Shown: positions 35,347-43,369 of the stretch, one piece after another
How positions within the stretch are numbered: the stretch's first letter is position 1
How the letters are laid out: each line of letters begins with the position of its first letter
Assembly: GCF_029269745.1 (NCBI RefSeq)
Contig: NZ_JARJHT010000001.1
Coordinates: 434,001 to 498,000 of the forward strand
DNA from: Polluticoccus soli
GTDB lineage: Bacteria > Bacteroidota > Bacteroidia > Chitinophagales > Chitinophagaceae
Direction: 5' to 3'
DNA length: 64,000 nt
Notes under the pieces: model-generated
The model's input: the letters and a program-made list of their open reading frames with translations, nothing else
Database searches by the model: none
What the model was told of the DNA's origin: nothing
Translations under genes and position numbers: made by a program

Positions 35347-35600
35347 ATTCGACGCAAATTGTTCCTGCATGTTAGTTCCCCAGGCAATAGTGACTCAAAA
35401 AAGGCAACAATGGCAACAAAAACCACAACCCATGGAAGCATGATCTTCAGCAAAAACGCTCACTGCGTCTGCATTGCGGCACAAATCGTTCCGGCTCCGG
35501 AAACAAAAAACGAAAAACCGTGACAAAAGCGGCAACAATTGCTATCAACGAATAGAAAAATCATCAATATTACACGCATCCCAATGCTTATATTTACTGT

Positions 35601-36098
35601 ATGAAAACACCCGCTGCTATCACATCTGTTCTTCTGCTCATTTCTATACTGGCTTGTAACGAGCCAGGCAGCCTGGCCAACAACGCAGAGCTTAAACCAC
35701 TACGACAAGCCGATTCGTTTTTTTCAACCGGGTGGTACCGTCTTGCCGACAACGGACGGAAGATGACCCTGGACCGTGATACAGCGGTGTATTTTATCGA
35801 TCCGCAGCCTATTGTTATTGCCCGGGATATTGCAGAGACCGAGATATACGTGAGCGATGAAGGGGACACCTGCCTGGCGCTGATGCTTGACGATGACGGC
35901 GCGGAACGATGGGCAGAAGCAACTGAGAAGCTGGTAGGCCAAAAAGTAGCGCTGATCATCAACAACCGGTTAGTGTTTACCCCTGAGGTGGTGAGCCGGA
36001 TAGATGGCGGTGCTAGTGCGCTAAACAACGGCGTATATTCAGAAAAAGAACTCAAGGAATTCAAGGCACAGATAGACAGGGAGCGGGAGAGCAAATAG
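35601..36098 (+). CDS. Lipoprotein with a SecD P1-head-like domain
   Basis: 165 residues. The signal peptide ends in a lipobox (LLISILAC, C19), so it is membrane-anchored by lipid. The mature part resembles the P1 'head' region of SecD/SecDF: a strand pair (AETEIYVSDEGDTCLALML), a helix (DGAERWAEATEKLVGQKVAL), the strand INNRLVFTPEVVSRI, then GGASALNNGVYSEKELKEF, which parallels the SecD motif of 'grants G.isGxfs.eeA..la'. SecD's membrane helices are absent. I infer a free-standing periplasmic version of the translocation accessory domain; its job is unknown. Next gene is CsbD on the other strand. Confidence 0.78.
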   Translation: MKTPAAITSVLLLISILACNEPGSLANNAELKPLRQADSFFSTGWYRLADNGRKMTLDRDTAVYFIDPQPIVIARDIAETEIYVSDEGDTCLALMLDDDGAERWAEATEKLVGQKVALIINNRLVFTPEVVSRIDGGASALNNGVYSEKELKEFKAQIDRERESK

Positions 36099-36113
36099 CT
36101 ACCTGGGCCACGA

Positions 36114-36148
36114 CAAAAAAATTGACCCTACCTCATCGGCAGGGTCAA
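36114..36148 (-). terminator. Terminator of the CsbD gene
   Basis: Arms TTGACCCT (36122-36129) and AGGGTCAA (36141-36148); the minus strand continues into a run of seven T. It lies between convergent genes. Confidence 0.8.
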
Positions 36149-36170
36149 CAACAAATCTTTTCGTCATGGC

Positions 36171-36422
36171 TTAGCGACCTCTTTCTGAACCTGAACCGCG
36201 GTCTGAACCAAACCTGTCTGAGCTACTGCCACCTTTGTCAAGGTCTTCCAGCCATTTAATGGTTTGTTCGCGGGTTTTACCAAGGCGCTGCTGAATACGA
36301 CCGATGAGCTCTTCTTCTTTGCCCTCTTCATAACGCAGATCGTTATCGGTAAGAGATGCACTTGCTTGTTTGAGTTTACCGCGCAACTCGTTCCAGCGGC
36401 CTTTAAACGTCAGTTTGTCCAT
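36171..36422 (-). CDS. CsbD-family stress protein
   Basis: 83 residues from the ATG at 36422 (MDKLTFKGRWNELRGKLKQ), where the family's usual start lies; the longer frame to 36554 is unlikely. The CsbD signature (WNELRGKLKQ, then LRYEEGKEEELIGRIQQRLG) is clear. The C-terminal 18 residues are Gly/Ser/Arg-rich (DRFGSDRGSGSERGR) and look disordered, an addition to the core family. CsbD proteins are induced by general stress in many bacteria; their mechanism is not known. Confidence 0.9.
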   Translation of the reverse strand: MDKLTFKGRWNELRGKLKQASASLTDNDLRYEEGKEEELIGRIQQRLGKTREQTIKWLEDLDKGGSSSDRFGSDRGSGSERGR

Positions 36423-36702
36423 AAAAGTGAGATTTAGGACTAAATGTTCTTTAAAAGCATGCCAGAAATGTGAAGCAACCTTTGGGTATTCATTTTTAAT
36501 TGTTGCTACATTTAAACATTCCAAAATGCATGTGGGGTATGAAAAAAAATGCACACTCAGACTGAAAAAAAAGCAACAATTAACCGGATGAGTTCACCAT
36601 ACTGCCGGGCTGTTTTCATCACCAACAACATTATCGCAAGCAGCCCGATAAATGTCGCATATACACGTGCCCGGTGAAACGCCTACTGCTTAGCTTCGCT
36701 TT

Positions 36703-37533
36703 ATGAAAACAATATTCATCATTCTGCTTAACTTCATTATCATGCAAACAGCTACAGCACAAACCACAGGTCACTACGCCACGATAAACGGAATGAACAT
36801 GTATTACGAAGTCTACGGCAGCGGCAGCCCGCTGGTGCTGATACATGGAGGCGGATCGGATATACACGTGACCTTTGGCCGTGTATTGCAGCAACTGGCA
36901 AAACACCACCGCGTGATAGGTATAGATCTGCAGGCCCATGGCCGCACCGCCGACAGGGGCGTGCCCACCAGCTTTGAGCAGGACGCCGACGATGTCGCAT
37001 CACTGCTGCAACACCTCGGTATAGCAAAGGCCGATATTTTTGGTTTCAGCAATGGCGGGACCACTACCCTGCAGCTGGCCATCCGCCATCCGCAACTGGT
37101 AAACAAACTGGTGCTGGCATCGGCACTCTACAACAGGACGGGCGTGCAGCCAGGTTTTTGGGAGTTTATGAAAACAGCTTCGCTCAGCAATATGCCCCTC
37201 CCCTTGCAGCAGGCTTTCCTGGCTATCAACCCCGACAGCAACGCACTACAAACCATGCACGACCGCGATGCCGTGCGCATGCAAAACTTTAAAGACATAC
37301 CCGATGAGCTGATCGGCAAAATACAGGCGACTGCACTTGTGGTAGTGGGCGACAAAGACGTGATCCGTATCGAACATGCTCTTGAGCTATCGCGCCTGCT
37401 GCCGGGCGCGCGGCTGCTGGTATTGCCTTCCGGCCATGGTGACTATATAGGTGAACTGTTTGCGATAGCCAATGGCGCACCGCAGTCTTACCCGGCCATC
37501 AGTGTAATTGAAGAGTTTTTGTTGGGCATGTGA
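36703..37533 (+). CDS. Secreted alpha/beta hydrolase
   Basis: 276 residues with a signal peptide (ends ATAQ). Nucleophile elbow GFSNGG, the oxyanion segment LIHGGGSD, acid VVGDKDVI and catalytic histidine in PSGHGDYI are all present in the expected order. It most likely acts on esters or lactones in the periplasm; substrate unknown. A 7-of-8 promoter box (TAGCTTCG, 36691-36698) lies directly upstream, with almost no leader left before the ATG, so the promoter is uncertain. Monocistronic, no close terminator seen. Confidence 0.88.
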   Translation: MKTIFIILLNFIIMQTATAQTTGHYATINGMNMYYEVYGSGSPLVLIHGGGSDIHVTFGRVLQQLAKHHRVIGIDLQAHGRTADRGVPTSFEQDADDVASLLQHLGIAKADIFGFSNGGTTTLQLAIRHPQLVNKLVLASALYNRTGVQPGFWEFMKTASLSNMPLPLQQAFLAINPDSNALQTMHDRDAVRMQNFKDIPDELIGKIQATALVVVGDKDVIRIEHALELSRLLPGARLLVLPSGHGDYIGELFAIANGAPQSYPAISVIEEFLLGM

Positions 37534-37853
37534 TCTTTTTATCTTGTACGGTGAATCTTCCCCGCTACGCGCGGTTTGCAACTCAGCGCCATAAACGCCT
37601 GATATTCGACACGCACTGAACAACGAATCGAAAATAATTCTTCAGCTCCTGCCCTGACCCTCAGTACCTTGCCCATCATAAGCCGCGCCGGTCAAAAACT
37701 TTATTAGTTATCACGGAGTAATAGGTCTACCTTGTGCGTATTGTTATTTTTTGGACGCGCGTTCAGCGACTGCCTTTACCCGGCAACCTCTCCTCTCTTC
37801 CTCCCGATCATAACACCGACACAGGTATTTCAACGTTTAAAACGGATATAATT
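37534..37853. other. 320-base gap before the Q/E-rich gene
   Basis: No gene or RNA seen. It holds the 13-base GTTTGCAACTCAG (37574-37586) that is shared with the hairpin at 32771-32783, but no clear promoter consensus. Confidence 0.4.
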
Positions 37854-38207
37854 ATGATCAACAATGACAAGAACTCTCAACAGGGAGCAGAACAACGCCC
37901 CGGACAAGACCAAACCAGGGAAAATGTAGAACAGCGACCTGACCAGGAGCAAACAAGGGAAAACGCAGAACAGCGCCCTCAGCAAGAACAGTCAACAGAG
38001 CAAACAGGAACAAGTACCGAACAGGAACAAAAAGGTGAGCAAGCAGAAGCAAGGCCAAGTCAAAACCCTAATACAGAAAAGGCTTTTACCCCATCACCAG
38101 CTACTTTGAAAGCCGCAGAACAAAAACAGGCACAGCAAAAACGCGAAAGCGGATTGACGATGCCGTCAGTTTCTGTTGATACCAAAGACATTGACAATGT
38201 TAATTAA
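37854..38207 (+). CDS. Low-complexity glutamine/glutamate-rich protein
   Basis: 117 residues from the ATG at 37854 (MINNDKNSQQ). The first half is a 13-residue tandem repeat of the type EQRPxQxQTRENx, three units. The second half is Q/E/P/K-rich with the tail SGLTMPSVSVDTKDIDNVN. It is predicted disordered, soluble, with no cysteine, signal peptide or membrane helix. Such proteins often protect against desiccation or heat, but that is inference. Followed by a hairpin at 38232-38260. Confidence 0.6.
   Translation: MINNDKNSQQGAEQRPGQDQTRENVEQRPDQEQTRENAEQRPQQEQSTEQTGTSTEQEQKGEQAEARPSQNPNTEKAFTPSPATLKAAEQKQAQQKRESGLTMPSVSVDTKDIDNVN
37890..38006 (+). repeat. Three tandem 39-base repeats
   Basis: Units 37890-37928, 37929-37967 and 37968-38006, in frame with the gene above. 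The third unit has drifted more than the first two. Period is a multiple of three, so unit loss or gain keeps the frame. Confidence 0.8.
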
Positions 38208-38231
38208 AATACCCAGGCGAAGGTAGCAGCG

Positions 38232-38260
38232 AAGCCGGCATTGCCGGCTTTTCTGTTTTT
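38232..38260 (+). terminator. Terminator after the Q/E-rich gene
   Basis: AAGCCGGCA / TGCCGGCTT, followed by TTCTGTTTTT. The inner pairs must open to make the loop. Confidence 0.7.
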
Positions 38261-38323
38261 GTTACTTACCTGCTATCATAGTTTACACCTCAGTCCATTC
38301 TATAAGCGCGCCAATGTACCACG

Positions 38324-38803
38324 TCACTTGTCATGGTTTCTTCCGGAACTCCCCTTGCGCTTTGAAGAGTCACTGTTTGCATCTGAGGGTTTGCCTTTAA
38401 CGGGCTCGCCTTCAATTTCGTCAGCCTTCCAGGTAGAATCCGACTCACCGTAGTTTCCGCCCTCATAATCCATACGGTTGTGCTCGTCTGCATACTTACC
38501 GTGTTTCTTGCGAGGTTTTGATTGTTTTTTATGCTCTGACATAACATCCAATTTTAACTTTTTATAATAGCCAACTATTGCTTCTTCCCGCTCATCTTTT
38601 TCACTGCGCCTGTTTGAACTCTCATCCTGGCGCTTTGCCGGCGGGTTGTTTGTCCGCTCGGTCTTCACCTTTGCAGGAGCTATGCCCCCACTGTTTTTTT
38701 TGCCCGAAGTTCTTTGGCCCTGGTCATATTCCTGCCGGGTACGGTTAGGCTCTGTTTCCTTCTTCGCTCTTCCTTTGGGCCTTCTTTGCGTTCCTCTTTT
38801 CAT
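38324..38803 (-). CDS. Basic low-complexity protein of unknown function
   Basis: 159 residues, strongly basic and hydrophilic. The N-terminal third is RGTQRRPKGRAKKETEPNRTR and the C-terminal third is serine/lysine/glycine-rich (SDSSKRKGSSGRNHDK). An ATG at residue 88 (MSEHKKQSKPRKKHGKY) could start a shorter 72-residue protein. Composition resembles nucleic-acid-binding or stress-induced small proteins. No family recognised. It may belong to the same functional group as the other disordered proteins in this window. Confidence 0.5.
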   Translation of the reverse strand: MKRGTQRRPKGRAKKETEPNRTRQEYDQGQRTSGKKNSGGIAPAKVKTERTNNPPAKRQDESSNRRSEKDEREEAIVGYYKKLKLDVMSEHKKQSKPRKKHGKYADEHNRMDYEGGNYGESDSTWKADEIEGEPVKGKPSDANSDSSKRKGSSGRNHDK

Positions 38804-39280
38804 ATGCCTGAGTTAATTCTCAGCCTATTGCAAACAATTCTGTACCAAGCGGGGATAAGGAAATGTTATTAGTTATTGCCGGTTAGCCACACTTGTCCAT
38901 ATGGTATATTTTATGTATTTTTGCTATGTTAAACGATACTGGAATGCGCGGAATTAGACGAGAATTACCGGAATGGGAATTATGCGGGAATCGGGCTGGC
39001 TGTGGCTCTCGTAGTCTTTCAAAAACGACAACAAAGTGTAATGAATTCGAGGCCAAACTCTTTACAGGCAAGCATTACAGCAAAGACCACCTTTTATGCA
39101 CCCTAACCAGCGACAACAACTGAAAAAACACGCAAAACGTGTACAAAAAGCTAACAAATTGGAACGAAGATCAGCCATGGACAAGGGTTTCAGCGGGTAA
39201 CCTTTCCGGGCTGTTGTAACAAAACCGGCCTGGGTACTTGCAACGTTTTGTTAACAGCATAATTGCGCAATTTGCAGAGT
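38804..39280. other. 477-base gap with a strong orphan promoter and small ORFs
   Basis: No conventional gene is seen. A promoter at 38893-38923 points to the plus strand. Behind it lie the frame 38944-39123 (59 codons, four cysteines, MRGIRRELPEWELC start) and 39096-39200 (34 codons, very basic, MHPNQRQQLKKHAKRVQKAN start). Either could be a small protein, or the promoter could belong to map or to an untranslated RNA. I see no terminator before map. Confidence 0.45.
38893..38923 (+). promoter_or_regulatory. Orphan Bacteroidota promoter upstream of map
   Basis: TTG (38893-38895), a 20-nt spacer, then TATTTTTG (38916-38923), an exact TAnnTTTG match. Start of transcription expected near 38930, about 350 nt before the map ATG. 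Confidence 0.55.
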
Positions 39281-40048
39281 ATGTCAATAAACAACGAAGC
39301 AGAATTAACGGGTATGAAAAACGCCAGCGAGGCGGTAGCCACCGCGCTCAGGCAAATGGTAGCCTACGCCCGCCCCGGCATGAGCACCAAAGAGCTGGAC
39401 GACTTTGGCAACGAAGTGCTGCGCAATTTCGGCGCGAGGTCAGCCCCCAGCCTGGCTTACAAATTTCCCGGCTGTACCTGCATCAGTGTCAACAATGAGT
39501 TTTGCCACGGCATACCTTCCGCCAAAAGGATACTTGCCGAGGGCGACCTGGTCAACATAGACGTATCTGCGGAGCTGAATGGCTTCTGGTCGGACAATGG
39601 TGCATCATTCGTACTTGGCAAAGACATCCATGGCCACCAGGCCCTGGTAGATGCCTCGCGCGACATTCTTCAAAAAGCGATCAACAATATCAAAGGCGGC
39701 GTCCGCATATCCGACATCGGCTGGCTGATAGAAACAGAAGCAAAAAAGAAGGGTCTGAAAGTGGTCAAGAATCTTACCGGGCATGGCGTTGGCCGCGGCC
39801 TTCACGAAGAGCCTTTTGAAATAGCCAACTACCGCGACAAGTTCAACAGGCAGCGCTTTAAGAAGAATTCTGTAGTAGCTATCGAGACCTTTATTTCTAC
39901 TGATTCATCCATAGCTGTAACCCTCGCCGACGACTGGACCATGGTAGGTAACAGGGGCGGTTTTATGGCGCAGCATGAGCACACCATAGTAGTGACCGAC
40001 GGTAAGCCGGTAATACTTACCGCGATGAATGGGATATGGAACCAATAA
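39281..40048 (+). CDS. map: Methionine aminopeptidase, type I
   Basis: Removes the N-terminal methionine from new proteins. 255 residues from the ATG at 39281 (MSINNEAELTGM); a TTG further upstream would add six residues with no support. The metal ligands are all in place: D94, D105, H168 (in TGHGVGRGLH), E202 and E233 (QHEHTIV), and the substrate histidine lies in CHGIP. No N-terminal zinc finger, so the simple type I form. It stands alone, with a terminator at 40050-40075. Confidence 0.96.
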   Translation: MSINNEAELTGMKNASEAVATALRQMVAYARPGMSTKELDDFGNEVLRNFGARSAPSLAYKFPGCTCISVNNEFCHGIPSAKRILAEGDLVNIDVSAELNGFWSDNGASFVLGKDIHGHQALVDASRDILQKAINNIKGGVRISDIGWLIETEAKKKGLKVVKNLTGHGVGRGLHEEPFEIANYRDKFNRQRFKKNSVVAIETFISTDSSIAVTLADDWTMVGNRGGFMAQHEHTIVVTDGKPVILTAMNGIWNQ

Positions 40049-40049
40049 A

Positions 40050-40075
40050 AAAAGGGATGCAGAAGCATCCCTTTT
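40050..40075 (+). terminator. Terminator of map
   Basis: AAAAGGGATGC / GCATCCCTTTT around AGAA, ending in a T tract, two bases after the map stop codon. Confidence 0.85.
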
Positions 40076-40115
40076 CCCAATAATGATACAAAGTTGTCAC
40101 AGTGACACAGCCCTA

Positions 40116-42368
40116 TTATTGAACGAGTAATTTTTTAGTTATCATTTTGCCTTCCACTTGCACACAAATAAAATAGTGGCCGGGCAGCAGGTTTACAGGA
40201 AGTGTAGTGCGTCCGCCCAGGGTCAGGTTGTTACCGTATACTTTTTTACCAGTTACATCCACTACCTGGATGTTGGCAGTTGCGGTACGCGGATAGGACA
40301 TCATTACATGGCGGCCATCGTTGGGGTTAGGATATACCTGGAGGTCATTCGCATTGGTCACATCGTTGACACCAACAATAGGTACTACTTTGAATGAGAA
40401 GTCCATGATAGGTGTATTGATGGTAGCGATTCCGTCATCTACTATCACATACCACTCATACTCTTTGCCGTCCTTCAGGCCGCTCCATGTTACTGAAGGC
40501 GAAGTTCCGGAAGCAGTGTTAGTGACTACACCAACGGTATCAAACAGGTTGCTCATCTGGTAGCTCAGTGTGAACTGGCTGTTAGCATCCGTCTCGAATT
40601 TGTTGAGTGTTGGCGAGTAGGTTTTTACAGATACTTCGTTCTTGTAAGGCGAGAACTCCATGATACGCAGCCAGCCGTTGCCACCATTGGTCCTGTCCTG
40701 GTAGTCAGACAACAGTGTATGCACGGTGTGGCCATTATAGGTATCAGAACGGCGGGCTTCACCATTGGGGTTGATATGGCCACACAGCATGAAGTCGAGG
40801 TTCATGTTGCTCTTTAGTTTGTTGTAGATAGCCTGGCCTTGTCCGCCCCAGGTACCGTTTGAGTTGATGATCCAGTGGCTGCTCAAAATGCCCCTGCGAT
40901 TAGGATAGGCTTTCAGCAGGCTGTCGGCCCAGTTGAGAACAGAGGTATCGGCATTGGTATCATACTCCAGGCTGATGGCGATAAAGTCCAGTCCACTGGC
41001 GCTGAATAGCTGGAAGTGATTGTCATTGTTGCTACCGTAGTGGCCTCCATAATAGTTGCGGCCGGTAAACCTGCCTGAGCCAAAGTATTGGTTGTAGAAG
41101 GTAGTTGTACCACTCGCGCTACCACCCGGCGACTGATCGTGGTTACCCACGCAGATGCCATAAGGAAGACCATACGGCATCAATGTAGTAGCAGGGTCTT
41201 CGATGATCCTGAAGGAAGTATCAGCGCGCTTCCATTCGATGTCGTTGCCGTTGTTGTCGCCATTCTGCACACAATCGCCCAGCTGTATGGCATATACAAT
41301 ATTCATTGTAGCTATGCTGCTGCGTATCCAGGTAGTTTGCGCTTTGAAGGTCGCATTGGTGGCACCGTTCATGTGTGAGGTATAGAACTGCACATCAGGG
41401 ATGGGAATGATAGTGAAGGTTGGCGAGTCCATCATTGGCGTCTTCTCCCTGCCCATGAAGACAAGCTTCATGTTGTTGGTATCAGGATCTGTAACGGTTA
41501 CTTTCAGCAGGCTATCGGTGTAGCCGATAGTGTTGTCGGCCGGTACAAAACCAGTAGGCTGCGCGGGTGGATCGTTTGGCGGCGGGAAGGTGATGTTGTA
41601 TGGTGCACCTGTGCCTACAGGTGTTGGGTTGTTGATACGGTTGCCATTGATAGCAGAAGAACCTGTACAAGCGATGGTTGTGCCGCTTACATCATCCATT
41701 GCCCATCTGCCAACAAGGCCAGTTGCAGCAGGCACCTGGGTATTGATAGAGTCGCGGATCTCCTGCATGGTGCGGGCATAGTTCCAGATGCGTACTTCGT
41801 CAATAATACCTTTGAAATAACCCTGCGCTACACCGGTAGAAGTGAGCGCGCTGGCAATAGCCGCATGTTGTATGCTGGCCGCCTGCGGCAGCACGTTAAT
41901 GCTATCTACCGCTTCGAGATTGCCATTGAGATAAAGCTTCCACTTAACACCATCGAAGGTCACTGCTGCATGATACCAGGTAGTATCTTGTAAGGCAGTA
42001 ACACCATATACGGGGTGATTAAGCCCCGGCGAAGGCTGGCCGGCACCTTCTTCAAAATCGGCACATAAGGTCATGGTGGCTGTGTTAATGCCCAGCAGGT
42101 AGTTCATGTCTTTGTTGCTGCCGTCAGACTCGCCGCGTCCTTTAGACACCAACGGAATTACTGAAGCTACACCGCCAGTACCGGTTGTTGTAGTGTTGGC
42201 GCTGACGCCTTTGTTCTTAAACCAGCACTCCAGTGTGAAAGTAGAAGAGCCGAGTCCCGAAGCGAGACCAAAACTAATGTAGTTATTAGTGCCGTTGAAT
42301 TCAAAGGCCTGCTGTGCATGCATTTGCAGCCAGCCAAGGCTTAAAACCAGTGCGAAGATCTTTTTCAT
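40116..42368 (-). CDS. LamG-like and metallophosphoesterase protein exported by T9SS
   Basis: 750 residues from the ATG at 42368 (MKKIFALVLSLGWLQMHAQ), with a signal peptide. Domains in order: a LamG/concanavalin-like domain (about 20-200; RIWNYARTMQEIRDSINTQ is its typical end), a calcineurin-type metallophosphoesterase (about 315-540; IQLGDCVQNGD, GICVGNHDQSPGG and CGHINPNGE carry the metal ligands), a linker, and a C-terminal type A T9SS sorting domain (YPNPNDGRHVMM ... GHYFICVQVEGKM). It is thus a secreted, possibly cell-surface, phosphoesterase with a carbohydrate- or protein-binding front domain. Substrate unknown. Confidence 0.9.
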   Translation of the reverse strand: MKKIFALVLSLGWLQMHAQQAFEFNGTNNYISFGLASGLGSSTFTLECWFKNKGVSANTTTTGTGGVASVIPLVSKGRGESDGSNKDMNYLLGINTATMTLCADFEEGAGQPSPGLNHPVYGVTALQDTTWYHAAVTFDGVKWKLYLNGNLEAVDSINVLPQAASIQHAAIASALTSTGVAQGYFKGIIDEVRIWNYARTMQEIRDSINTQVPAATGLVGRWAMDDVSGTTIACTGSSAINGNRINNPTPVGTGAPYNITFPPPNDPPAQPTGFVPADNTIGYTDSLLKVTVTDPDTNNMKLVFMGREKTPMMDSPTFTIIPIPDVQFYTSHMNGATNATFKAQTTWIRSSIATMNIVYAIQLGDCVQNGDNNGNDIEWKRADTSFRIIEDPATTLMPYGLPYGICVGNHDQSPGGSASGTTTFYNQYFGSGRFTGRNYYGGHYGSNNDNHFQLFSASGLDFIAISLEYDTNADTSVLNWADSLLKAYPNRRGILSSHWIINSNGTWGGQGQAIYNKLKSNMNLDFMLCGHINPNGEARRSDTYNGHTVHTLLSDYQDRTNGGNGWLRIMEFSPYKNEVSVKTYSPTLNKFETDANSQFTLSYQMSNLFDTVGVVTNTASGTSPSVTWSGLKDGKEYEWYVIVDDGIATINTPIMDFSFKVVPIVGVNDVTNANDLQVYPNPNDGRHVMMSYPRTATANIQVVDVTGKKVYGNNLTLGGRTTLPVNLLPGHYFICVQVEGKMITKKLLVQ

Positions 42369-42469
42369 GCTTATCCTTTTGGGCACAAAACTCTTCGTAC
42401 AGTGTTAACTCAGCGATAGCAGAAGGTGATGCAATCGTTATGTAAATATTACCTACTTCTCGCCGTCCA

Positions 42470-42721
42470 TCAAATCCGATCCTGGATATCAAATCTGTCC
42501 GCAAGTTCATTTAAATAGACCTCTCTGAAGGCCCCCCACTGTTCGCTGTACATGTTGGATATCGTTTCCTCCATTGCCTCGTCACCTTTGGCAAGAAATC
42601 TTACCAGTAGATCTTTTAAAGCATTCTGCGTGCAAACCAACTCAAACATTAATTCAACCATCACTTCATTGGCCTGGCGAGGATCATTCAACACCAGGTC
42701 TTTTCTATTGTTCTCGGCCAT
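42470..42721 (-). CDS. Small cytoplasmic protein of unknown function
   Basis: 83 residues from the ATG at 42721 (MAENNRKDLVLNDPRQ). Mostly helical by composition (LVCTQNALKDLLVRFLAKGDEAMEETISNM is one long amphipathic region, quoted in pieces: LVCTQNALKDLL, then MEETISNM). No signal, membrane segment or family recognised. Possibly monocistronic. Confidence 0.5.
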   Translation of the reverse strand: MAENNRKDLVLNDPRQANEVMVELMFELVCTQNALKDLLVRFLAKGDEAMEETISNMYSEQWGAFREVYLNELADRFDIQDRI

Positions 42722-42815
42722 ACCCTTTTTACTCCTAAAATACACCATTCAGAGACGTACTCACTCAGCAGTTCTGAAGTTGTTCCGTTATCAAGGGTGA
42801 AACCTTTATTCACTG

Positions 42816-43328
42816 TCAATCGATCACTGCATTCACCGACTCATCCCTTACGCGGCTAAACTTGTAATGGACACCGAAAGTAACCGGGATCTCAAACAAG
42901 GCTTTGATCCCCGCTTCATCCATCTGTACCGTTCTAGCCTGTACACCAGCCTCGGCGCAGATAAAAAGACCATTGACAATGCGTATCCGTGCACCGAATT
43001 TGCCGTATAAAAGAGCTCCATAGCCAGCATTATTGGTATAAGCTGCACCCAGGCCTATAGAGTTGTAAAAACCGAGGTGTCCCTCGTCATTCATACGTAG
43101 AAAATTGATCATGAGGCCCGCAGACCGATAAGCATACTCATAGCGGTCATCAACAGCTCCGACATGTTGCGCCCAGGCTCCAAATTGTATATTGTCTTTA
43201 TTATACAGAGCTTTTAGGGTAACATCGTAAGACTTGCCAAGATATATGCAATGCAGCCCTAATTCGGGTTGTGCTATCGCTACAGAAGACACAGTCAATA
43301 GCGCAAGGGTTGTAAGTGTTTTGAACAT
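42816..43328 (-). CDS. Small outer-membrane beta-barrel protein
   Basis: 170 residues from the ATG at 43328 (MFKTLTTLALLTVSSVAIAQ), with a signal peptide. The mature part has about eight strand-like segments with aromatic/glycine alternation (LGFYNSIGLGAAYTNNAGYG, then FGARIRIVNGLFICAEAGV), the look of a small barrel of the OmpX/OmpW size. The terminal residue is not an aromatic one, so outer-membrane placement is probable but not certain. Function unknown. Confidence 0.65.
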   Translation of the reverse strand: MFKTLTTLALLTVSSVAIAQPELGLHCIYLGKSYDVTLKALYNKDNIQFGAWAQHVGAVDDRYEYAYRSAGLMINFLRMNDEGHLGFYNSIGLGAAYTNNAGYGALLYGKFGARIRIVNGLFICAEAGVQARTVQMDEAGIKALFEIPVTFGVHYKFSRVRDESVNAVID

Positions 43329-43369
43329 GGGCACAAAATACAACACGTGCCACTGCTCTGCAATATCAG

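Larger units (their letters stand above)
35053..35600. other. 548-base gap with inverted repeats, a promoter box and small ORFs
   Basis: No conventional gene. It contains inverted repeats at 35126-35198, an exact -7 promoter box at 35247-35254, a REP-like segment at 35301-35346, and two short open frames on the plus strand: 35274-35375 (33 codons) and 35410-35523 (37 codons, MATKTTTHGSM start, two cysteines). An AAAAGG lies just before the second frame. None is supported enough to call a gene. Confidence 0.5.

Noticed and set aside
38883-39071. 62-codon minus-strand frame
   Set aside because: No start context, no domain, and it overlaps the plus-strand promoter.
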